Positions 1 to 5,437 of a stretch of DNA of 5,925 nt are shown here, piece after piece (within the stretch, counting starts at the first letter, position 1; each line of letters starts with the position of its first letter). Source of the stretch: Candidatus Poseidoniales archaeon. GTDB lineage: Archaea; Thermoplasmatota; Poseidoniia; Poseidoniales; Poseidoniaceae. The notes beneath the pieces are model-generated. The model was not told the DNA's origin. It searched no databases and saw nothing but the letters and a program-made list of their open reading frames with translations. The translations under genes and the position numbers were made by a program. The stretch is taken from contig QQSA01000074.1 in NCBI GenBank assembly GCA_003602535.1, forward strand, positions 1 through 5,925. Direction: 5' to 3'.

Positions 1-38
1 ACTGAGTCTTTGTCAGACTTGGAATCATCCTTAGACAT
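1..38 (-). CDS. 5' end of an unidentified gene running off the left edge
   Basis: Reading the minus strand from the ATG at 38-36 gives an open frame to the window edge, beginning MSKDDSKSDKDS. That is a hydrophilic N-terminus made almost only of Ser, Asp and Lys, as in many flexible protein tails. The frame is also open upstream to a stop near 96-98, but no other ATG lies in it, so 38 is the natural start. The gene would be divergent from valS, and the alternating strand layout of the window fits that. Only 12 residues are visible, so no family or function can be given and the call could be a chance frame. Confidence 0.4.
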   Translation of the reverse strand, partial: MSKDDSKSDKDS

Positions 39-46
39 GCTGCGCC

Positions 47-67
47 CCAGTAACCCGTCGGGACTGG
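47..67. repeat. Inverted repeat (hairpin) upstream of the left-edge gene
   Basis: CCAGT at 47-51 pairs perfectly with ACTGG at 63-67. After a two-base AA bulge, CCC at 54-56 pairs with GGG at 60-62 around a three-base loop. It lies eight bases upstream of the ATG of the minus-strand gene at 38, so on that strand it would be a 5' leader hairpin or an operator. It has no T-run, so it does not look like a terminator. The function is unknown and the pairing may be chance. Confidence 0.4.
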
Positions 68-97
68 ACCATTTGAAAGCATACCCATAAACTGTTC

Positions 98-105
98 AAA
101 ATTTT
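98..105. promoter_or_regulatory. Palindromic AT-rich box, candidate TATA element
   Basis: AAAATTTT is a perfect 8-base palindrome in the middle of the divergent interval between the left-edge gene and valS. Archaeal TATA boxes are centred about 26 bases before the transcription start. On the plus strand that predicts a start near 127-130 and a valS leader of about 57 bases. On the minus strand it predicts a start near 75 and a leader of about 37 bases that includes the 47-67 hairpin. Being symmetric, it could serve both directions. No clear BRE is seen, and the call rests on composition and spacing only. Confidence 0.35.
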
Positions 106-145
106 ACCATCCAATCACTTCAAAGGTAGATGCCACGACGCCGGG

Positions 146-178
146 CCGGACCTGTGAGGATTACGCACTCAGGGCCGG
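146..178 (+). promoter_or_regulatory. Leader hairpin of valS touching the ribosome binding site
   Basis: CCGG at 146-149 pairs with CCGG at 175-178, and CCTG at 151-154 pairs with CAGG at 170-173. One further pair is G156-C168. The stem has nine pairs with single mismatches at 150/174 and 155/169 and closes an 11-base loop. Its 3' arm includes the first bases of GGTGA (177-181), the likely Shine-Dalgarno sequence for the ATG at 187. Folding would therefore partly hide the ribosome site. If translation instead began at 130, this would be coding sequence. Confidence 0.4.
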
Positions 179-181
179 TGA
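177..181 (+). promoter_or_regulatory. Shine-Dalgarno GGTGA that favours the valS start at 187
   Basis: GGTGA matches the core complementary to the 3' end of archaeal 16S rRNA (TCACC) and sits five bases before the ATG at 187. The alternative ATG at 130 has only GGT two bases upstream, which is too close for a normal ribosome site. This is the main reason for choosing 187 as the start. Confidence 0.5.
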
Positions 182-186
182 GCAAA

Positions 187-2655
187 ATGCCATCTCCTAG
201 ACTAAACGACAAACGCTGGTCAATCGACCTAGAGAAGAGAATACAGGAAGAGCATTATGCTGATGAGGCAGCATATTCGAAGAGATATGGATTCAATCCA
301 AATTCGGGGAAACAAATCTTCGTCATAGACACTCCCCCTCCATATCCAAGTGGAACCTGGCACATTGGTGCTGTAGCTCAATACAGTATGATTGATGTCA
401 TTGCTAGGTCACAACGCCTACTTGGCAAGGAAGTTAAATTCCCTTGGGGTGTAGACAGGAATGGAATCAATGTCGAATTTACTGTAGAGAAAAATACTGG
501 TAAGAAGATGAAAACATACGACCGAGCGGAATTTCTAAAATTATGCGAGGAAACGATTGAGGAATTTACTCAATCCATGAGAGATACTGCAAGAAGAGTT
601 GGACTTTCAATGGATTTCGCCAATGAATATTTGACAGATGCGCCAAACTACAGGATGGTTACTCAAACAATTTTCACAGAATTGTTCAAGCGAGGAGCCA
701 TTGTTGAGGACTTGAGACCAAATATTTACGACCCAGTAGAAGGAACAACAATTGCTGATGCTGAAGTAGAGCGTCTAAACCGACGCACAAAATTGGTAGA
801 TGTTAGATGGAGCACTGATGATGGAGAGGAACTAATCATTTCCACTACTCGACCTGAGTTGATTTGTGCTTGTGGCATTGTCGTAGTCCACCCAGAAGAT
901 GATAGATACCGTCACTTAATCGGAAAGAGGGCTTTGCTACCAATTCCAGTTGATGGAAGAGAAGTTAGTGTAGAAATCGCAACACATCCTTCGGTGAAAA
1001 GTGACTTTGGTTCTGGAATACTAATGGTTTGTTCTTTCGGTGACCAGAATGACGTTGCAGTATTTCGAGAGTTAGGATTAACACCCTTCCAGGCAATTGA
1101 TCTTGAAGGTTGTATGACCGAAATCGCAGGCCCATTCTCAGGTATGAAAGTTTCAGAAGCACGTAAAGCAGTAATCGAGTATCTTGAATCTGAAAACAAG
1201 ATTGAGCAAATCGTCGAGAAAGAACAAGAAGTTCCTGTTTCTGAAAGAGGAAAGAATCCTGTAGAGATTATTCTTCTGAAAGAATGGTACGTTAGACAGA
1301 CACATATGCAAGATCGCATCGGTGAACTAGCAGATGAAATCGAGTTCCATCCCCCGAGAAATAAGCAATTTTTGCTAGATTGGATGGAGAACATATCGAT
1401 AGATTGGCCGATTAGTCGCAGACGTTGGTATCATACCGAAATACCGATTTGGTATGCTGATAACGGAACGAAAATAATCTGTGCTCCATCTGGAGTTTAC
1501 GTACAGCCATGGCGCCAATCTCCTCCAGATGAAAGTGAAGTTTTAGATCGTGAAACGAGAGAAGTTTTGGGAATATATTCCGAAATGAAGGGACAATTAG
1601 AAGATGTGATTGGAGAAGAAAAGGTATTCGACACATGGATGGATTCGAGTAACTCAAACCTATTCGTATCAGGATACTTGAATGACATGGAAACTTTCGA
1701 CAAGGCCTTCCCAACAGCTATTCGCCCTCAAGGAAAGGAGATAGTTCGAACTTGGCTATACTACACACTTTTGAAAAGCGCACTTTTGCTAGATAAGCCA
1801 GGGTTCAATCATGTTTGGATTGATGGATTAGGAATGGATCCGTGGGGACGTAAAATGTCAAAATCCTTAGGCAACGGAATCGATGCTGATAGTGTATTGG
1901 AATGTGGAGCAGGCGGTAGAACTGGCTCGTGGAGAGTCAAAGGTCCAGAAAAAAGTGTTCAACTCAAAGCGAACAAAATTGGCTCAGAATGTTTCAGATT
2001 ATGGAAGGCATGCGATGCACAAGTTGGTGATGACTTCCATATTAATCCTGAAGAAATTGAGGCGAAATATTTCGGTGTGTTAACCAAATTGTTCAATGTT
2101 GCAAGATTTGCTAGTCAATTCGATAATCCAGATGATTTAGATTCAATTCCTGAGGATTTATCGATTGAAGATCGATGGATTTTGGCAGAATTTTCAAACA
2201 CCATGGAAAGAGTCGAAAAGGGATGGTCTGAGCTTGATATCTATACTGCTACTCAGGCTTTGAAAACATTTGGAACCGGCATACTGCCAAGTCATTGGCT
2301 CGAAATGTCGAAATCAAGATTGTATGATGGAGATGTGAACGCTGCATGGACAATTCACCGAATAGTAAGGGATTTGATGGCTGCACTATCACCGGTATGT
2401 CCATTCTTTACTCATCATATCTCAAGCACTTTGTACGGTGATAGTGCTGTTGATGTTAGAGAATTCCCGAAGAGAACTCCAAGCGATGACACATTGCGTT
2501 CACTAACGAGTGCAATCGAGGAGTTTAATGGAGCAACTTGGAGAACCAAAAAAGAATCTGGTCTTTCATTAAACGCACCAATAAGTGGAATAGTGATACC
2601 TGATGAGTTGATTGATTTCACATCAATCTTAACCCAGATGCATAAACTTGAATGA
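187..2655 (+). CDS. valS: Valyl-tRNA synthetase, archaeal type
   Basis: Class I synthetase that charges tRNA-Val with valine in the cytoplasm and hydrolyses mischarged Thr-tRNA. With the start at 187 it has 822 residues. The N-terminal half of the Rossmann fold carries PPPYPSG followed by HIGA (residues 59-62), a variant of HIGH. The CP1 editing domain is recognisable by TTRPEL (about 220-225, valine-type rather than the TTTPW of IleRS) and FGDQND (about 284-289). Then come WPISRRRW, DTWMDSS (482-488), RPQGKEIVRTW, an intact KMSKS (556-560) and a helical anticodon-binding domain ending in GLSLNAPI. There is no bacterial-type C-terminal coiled coil, as usual in archaea. About 24 residues (573-596) are inserted after KMSKS. 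An in-frame ATG at 130 would add 19 residues (MPRRRAG...). The start at 187 is preferred because it has GGTGA at the right distance and the extension is GC-rich and hairpin-forming. Its TGA stop directly abuts dinB. Confidence 0.93.
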   Translation: MPSPRLNDKRWSIDLEKRIQEEHYADEAAYSKRYGFNPNSGKQIFVIDTPPPYPSGTWHIGAVAQYSMIDVIARSQRLLGKEVKFPWGVDRNGINVEFTVEKNTGKKMKTYDRAEFLKLCEETIEEFTQSMRDTARRVGLSMDFANEYLTDAPNYRMVTQTIFTELFKRGAIVEDLRPNIYDPVEGTTIADAEVERLNRRTKLVDVRWSTDDGEELIISTTRPELICACGIVVVHPEDDRYRHLIGKRALLPIPVDGREVSVEIATHPSVKSDFGSGILMVCSFGDQNDVAVFRELGLTPFQAIDLEGCMTEIAGPFSGMKVSEARKAVIEYLESENKIEQIVEKEQEVPVSERGKNPVEIILLKEWYVRQTHMQDRIGELADEIEFHPPRNKQFLLDWMENISIDWPISRRRWYHTEIPIWYADNGTKIICAPSGVYVQPWRQSPPDESEVLDRETREVLGIYSEMKGQLEDVIGEEKVFDTWMDSSNSNLFVSGYLNDMETFDKAFPTAIRPQGKEIVRTWLYYTLLKSALLLDKPGFNHVWIDGLGMDPWGRKMSKSLGNGIDADSVLECGAGGRTGSWRVKGPEKSVQLKANKIGSECFRLWKACDAQVGDDFHINPEEIEAKYFGVLTKLFNVARFASQFDNPDDLDSIPEDLSIEDRWILAEFSNTMERVEKGWSELDIYTATQALKTFGTGILPSHWLEMSKSRLYDGDVNAAWTIHRIVRDLMAALSPVCPFFTHHISSTLYGDSAVDVREFPKRTPSDDTLRSLTSAIEEFNGATWRTKKESGLSLNAPISGIVIPDELIDFTSILTQMHKLE

Positions 2656-2682
2656 TTACTCTTCAAAATCAAGAGTTGATTG
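2656..2682 (-). other. C-terminal clamp-binding-like peptide of DinB
   Basis: The last eight residues, QSTLDFEE, follow the start of the PIP-box pattern (Gln, two residues, a hydrophobic residue) but have one aromatic residue instead of the usual two. Translesion polymerases commonly carry such a peptide at the extreme C-terminus to bind PCNA. The role here is inferred from position and pattern. Confidence 0.5.
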
Positions 2683-3756
2683 TCTGGAAGATGGCATCTC
2701 AAGATTTCCCAAACGGAACCCGACAAGCCGTATCGGCCTGTCGAGGTCAACATTCTCTGCAAATAGTCCGTGAGCGATTCGCATGAATACAGATTCATCG
2801 TCCATAGCCACCGGTATTGAACGTCCATGTGTATGTGTTTCAAACCCTTGATAACGGATTTTGACCTCACCTAAACGACCTGCAACGCCCATATCTTTGG
2901 CCCTAGACATGACCTTTTTCACCAATAATGAAAGTTGGGACAACACTGATTCACAATCGATTTGATCGATTTCGAAAGTGTACTCTTTACCTACAGATTT
3001 ACGACTCCTAAGCGGGCTAACATCATCACTAGATTCACCATCAATTACACGCATTATCCAAGATGCAAAACGCTCAGATGTGAATCTAGATAGGGCAATT
3101 TCACCATGCTCAGCCGCTTCAGAAACTGTGGAAATGCCCCATTCTGCTAACCTAGTTGCTGTTTTTGGACCGATACCTGGAACTTCTCTAACCGAGCGAC
3201 CATCGAAGAATGAAATTATCTCATCAGGTAATGTTCGATGTATTCCCGCAGGTTTATTTTCCTCACTTCCCATTTTTGCTAGAATTCTAGTCGGTCCAAT
3301 ACCAAATGAAGTCGATAGGCCGAGTTCATTCATTATTTCCATTTGCAAATTCCTCGTCAATGCCAATGCTCTATCCCAATCTCCATCACAAAAATCTGTG
3401 ACATCCAAGTATGCTTCATCTATACTTGCTTGTTCGAATCTATCAGCACTTTCAGATAAAATCGCCATAACTTTCCTGCTGGCACGAGAATACAATCCTC
3501 GTGTCGATTTCAGATAGTGTCCCGGACCTAATGGCGGACCAGGACATCTTCTCCATGCTTCGCCAATTGGCATTGCAGAACGAATCCCATACTTTCTAGC
3601 TGCATAATTACAAGTTGATACAATTCCTCTTCCCTTTCCATTTTTGGGGTCGGAACCAAGAATCAAAGGGATTTCCGGATCCAGATTATGGTGGAGTGTT
3701 TCAACTGCTGCAAAAAACGCATCGAGGTCACAATGAATTATTATTCTCGACCCCAT
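2656..3756 (-). CDS. dinB: DNA polymerase IV, Y-family translesion polymerase
   Basis: A 366-residue low-fidelity polymerase that copies past damaged bases, close to the usual archaeal length of about 350-360. The palm begins HCDLDAFFAAVE. D10 binds metal and F15 occupies the steric-gate position that excludes ribonucleotides. YAARKYGIRSAM (51-62) is the nucleotide-binding finger motif. SIDEAYLDV (111-119) supplies catalytic D113 and E114. FGIGPTRILAKMGSEENKP (151-169) completes the palm. VPGIGPKTATRLAEWG (192-207) is the helix-hairpin-helix of the thumb. Residues from about 250 to 350 are the little-finger domain. The tail QSTLDFEE resembles a shortened sliding-clamp (PIP) peptide. The frame stays open upstream to 4227, but conserved sequence starts at the ATG at 3756 and the extra part is antisense to the next gene. 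There is no Shine-Dalgarno before 3756, so the message may be leaderless. The TAA stop abuts the valS stop with no gap. Confidence 0.95.
   Translation of the reverse strand: MGSRIIIHCDLDAFFAAVETLHHNLDPEIPLILGSDPKNGKGRGIVSTCNYAARKYGIRSAMPIGEAWRRCPGPPLGPGHYLKSTRGLYSRASRKVMAILSESADRFEQASIDEAYLDVTDFCDGDWDRALALTRNLQMEIMNELGLSTSFGIGPTRILAKMGSEENKPAGIHRTLPDEIISFFDGRSVREVPGIGPKTATRLAEWGISTVSEAAEHGEIALSRFTSERFASWIMRVIDGESSDDVSPLRSRKSVGKEYTFEIDQIDCESVLSQLSLLVKKVMSRAKDMGVAGRLGEVKIRYQGFETHTHGRSIPVAMDDESVFMRIAHGLFAENVDLDRPIRLVGFRLGNLEMPSSRQSTLDFEE
3359..3418 (-). other. DinB catalytic carboxylate motif region (SIDEAYLDV)
   Basis: This stretch of dinB encodes the Y-family motif containing adjacent Asp113 and Glu114. 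With Asp10 they coordinate the two catalytic metal ions. All three acidic residues are present, so the enzyme should be active and is not a degenerate Y-family relative. Confidence 0.8.
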
Positions 3757-3832
3757 GAATAATCTACAAAGTCGAAGGTTTTTGAAGAAAGCGAACCCAT
3801 GCCTTGATGAATAAGTACCTTGTAACATCATC
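3757..3832. promoter_or_regulatory. Divergent interval between dinB and the acidic membrane protein
   Basis: These 76 bases must hold the promoters of both dinB (leftward) and the gene at 3833 (rightward). No strong TATA box or Shine-Dalgarno is visible for either. The best weak candidates are an A-rich run (TCAAAAAC on the minus strand, around 3778-3786), about 26 bases before the dinB ATG, and GAATAAG near 3809-3815 for the rightward gene. Leaderless transcripts are plausible for both. Confidence 0.3.
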
Positions 3833-4396
3833 ATGTCTCCTGTCAAGGCCATACTAACTGGCGTGGTTGGAATCTTGTTACTTGCATCACTCATCGGATA
3901 TTCTGGAGAGAACGTAATCGATGGCGTCCCGAAACCGGTTGCAGGAGCTTGCGGGGTTACCAAAGAATCATTCTCAGATGTCCCAGGTTCAGGAGCATTT
4001 CTGGACATCGATGTAGATGTTTCATGGACCGAAGACTCTGTTTGGGTTGGCGTAATTAGTATTGAAACATACGATTCACTAGATACAACAGATGTTGGAA
4101 ATGACGACGGGCAAATTGTAGAATGCTCTAAGGTTGAGAAGGTCGATTTCCTTGCAGGCGGACCTGATTCCGAAGATGATTCGGAGTTTTCATGGGAACC
4201 AGACGGCGATGAATTCCACATAGTCATAGGAACATCATCTAGTAGTCCGGGAGGAGGTATACTTCCTGCCGGAGATTTCCAAACCAGTGGATTCGATGTG
4301 ACTGTAGATTACCACGCATCAGGAGGATGGGGTACAATCGTCATATTATTCATAATCGAAGTGGGATTGATTTACATCACTGCAAATGATAAGTGA
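3833..4396 (+). CDS. Unrecognised acidic surface protein with a membrane helix at each end
   Basis: A 187-residue protein of no family I recognise. Residues about 5-23 form a hydrophobic helix after a single Lys (MSPVK). Residues about 167-184 form a second helix, leaving the tail ANDK. By the positive-inside rule both ends should face the cytoplasm and the middle (24-163) should lie outside. This domain carries 30 Asp/Glu against 4 Lys, and the whole protein has no Arg. It alternates beta-like stretches (FLDIDVDVSW, VWVGVISIETY, EFHIVIG, FDVTVDY) with Gly/Ser/Asp loops, suggesting a beta-sandwich. Cys40 and Cys98 are the only cysteines and could form a disulfide. The first helix might instead be a signal peptide. 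The long frame on the opposite strand lacks conserved features, so this strand is preferred. Divergent from dinB; the TGA stop abuts serA. Confidence 0.75.
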   Translation: MSPVKAILTGVVGILLLASLIGYSGENVIDGVPKPVAGACGVTKESFSDVPGSGAFLDIDVDVSWTEDSVWVGVISIETYDSLDTTDVGNDDGQIVECSKVEKVDFLAGGPDSEDDSEFSWEPDGDEFHIVIGTSSSSPGGGILPAGDFQTSGFDVTVDYHASGGWGTIVILFIIEVGLIYITANDK

Positions 4397-4400
4397 TCAC
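4391..4400. other. Palindromic back-to-back stop codons (TGA|TCA)
   Basis: The plus-strand gene ends in TGA at 4394-4396, and serA on the minus strand ends in TGA read from 4399-4397. Together they make the palindrome GTGATCAC. The two coding regions therefore touch without a spacer or overlap. Confidence 0.85.
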
Positions 4401-5374
4401 AGGAATGAACCATTGACCAAAGTTTTCGGTTTCTTGCCAGATAAGCCTAAAATAACTGCATCTGCAATATCTAATCCAACTCGCCGTTGGGCTTCCATTG
4501 TAGCCGCACCAATATGTGGCGTACCGTGGAAATTTTCGTGCTGAATTAATTTGTTATTCCCAGTAGCGGGTTCAACCTCAAATACGTCGAGCGCAGCACT
4601 TGTAATAATACCACTTTCAAGAGAAGATAACAGAGCATCCTCATCGATAATTCCTCCACGTGCACAATTTACTATATGGTTGCCACAAGCAATTCCACCT
4701 TGCTTACCCGGCATCATTTTCATTCGTTTTTCATTTACCAAATGATGTGTTTCTTCGGTTAAATTACAGTGTATAGAAATATGCGTACATGTCTGAAATA
4801 ATGAGTCTACTTTTTTGTGTAGATATGCCCCTTGTGATTTAGCAACTTTGGGCGGAAGATATGGATCATAGGTATGGATTTCCATGCCTAATGTTTTAGC
4901 GACTTTTGCTACACCTTGAGCAATTCTACCAAAACCGATTAGGCCCAAACATTTGCCAGAAAGTTCTGTACCTTTCATCTGTTTCTTTTCCCATTTTCCT
5001 TCGCGTAATCCTCGATCGGCTTTAGCTACATGTCGTAGAGATGAAAGCAAATGTCCGATTGTCAATTCGACAACAGATTGTGTTGATGCATTTGGAGCAT
5101 TAACAACCATGATTCCAGCAGAACCTGCTGCTTTGAGATCTATATTGTCAACTCCAACTCCAGCTCTACCTATGACTTTGAGACTACTACTTGCTGCTAT
5201 AATCTCTGAAGACAATTTTGTAGCACTTCTGACAATTATAGCATCAAAGCCATCTAATGCCCCATTTAGTAAATCTGATTTCTCGATAAATCCCTGAACA
5301 ACTTCATGTCCAGCTTTTTCCAATCGAGATACCGCACCAGGAGCCATCCCGTCGGTCACAGCAATTCTCGCCAT
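4397..5374 (-). CDS. serA: D-3-phosphoglycerate dehydrogenase, short form
   Basis: An NAD-dependent 2-hydroxyacid dehydrogenase of 325 residues, best read as the enzyme that oxidises 3-phosphoglycerate to 3-phosphohydroxypyruvate in the first step of serine synthesis. Visible marks are GRAGVGVDNID (69-79), NAPNASTQSVVE (92-103), the NAD-binding GFGRIA (147-152, usually GFGRIG) and the probable cofactor-binding acid at D170 in TYDPY. The catalytic residues are all present: R239 in NCARGGIIDE, E268 in DVFEVEP and H287 in TPHIGAAT. It ends soon after the catalytic His with no ACT or intervening domain, so serine feedback through ACT is not expected. About eight extra residues (224-231, KQGGIACG) lie before the catalytic Arg loop. 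The ATG at 5374 is chosen because MARIAVTDG matches family N-termini; the ATG at 5383 would add MHI. A related 2-hydroxyacid dehydrogenase specificity cannot be excluded. Confidence 0.88.
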   Translation of the reverse strand: MARIAVTDGMAPGAVSRLEKAGHEVVQGFIEKSDLLNGALDGFDAIIVRSATKLSSEIIAASSSLKVIGRAGVGVDNIDLKAAGSAGIMVVNAPNASTQSVVELTIGHLLSSLRHVAKADRGLREGKWEKKQMKGTELSGKCLGLIGFGRIAQGVAKVAKTLGMEIHTYDPYLPPKVAKSQGAYLHKKVDSLFQTCTHISIHCNLTEETHHLVNEKRMKMMPGKQGGIACGNHIVNCARGGIIDEDALLSSLESGIITSAALDVFEVEPATGNNKLIQHENFHGTPHIGAATMEAQRRVGLDIADAVILGLSGKKPKTLVNGSFL

Positions 5375-5437
5375 TATGTGCATATTTTCGTAGCCCGCCC
5401 ATGAACATTCTTGAGGGGTAGGCCACCTCAGGGTAAC
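5375..5437. promoter_or_regulatory. Divergent interval between serA and the right-edge gene
   Basis: These 63 bases must supply starts for serA (leftward) and the gene at 5438 (rightward). CATATTTT at 5381-5388 is a possible TATA box for the rightward gene, predicting a start near 5410 and a leader of about 28 bases. It is too close to the serA ATG to serve serA. TGAGG at 5412-5416 and CCTCA at 5426-5430 form a five-pair inverted repeat with a nine-base loop, which could be an operator or a leader hairpin. AGGG at 5430-5433 is a weak Shine-Dalgarno match for the ATG at 5438. Confidence 0.3.

Noticed and set aside
41..80. Possible tRNA or small RNA from the stacked hairpin at the left end
   Set aside because: There is only one short stem and no T-loop, anticodon arm or acceptor pairing.
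912..1394. 160-codon minus-strand open frame inside valS
   Set aside because: Low-complexity Ser/Ile-rich translation on the opposite strand of a clearly conserved ValRS region; a shadow frame.
2415..2870. Minus-strand frame spanning the valS/dinB junction
   Set aside because: It overlaps conserved coding sequence of both genes in other frames and shows no recognisable domain.
2978..3517. 179-codon plus-strand frame opposite dinB
   Set aside because: It lies fully within the conserved catalytic and thumb regions of DinB, so it is a shadow frame.
3757..4227. 157-codon N-terminal extension of DinB on the minus strand
   Set aside because: Its Ser/Thr/Pro-rich sequence is unlike any Y-family N-terminus, it is antisense to the better-supported acidic membrane protein, and the conserved polymerase starts exactly at the ATG at 3756.
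4953..5297. 114-codon plus-strand frame opposite serA
   Set aside because: It is antisense to the NAD-binding and N-terminal regions of SerA and resembles no protein family.
5401..5421. Short upstream frame MNILEG before the right-edge gene
   Set aside because: Six codons with no ribosome site; leader-peptide function cannot be supported and the sequence has no run of a regulatory amino acid.
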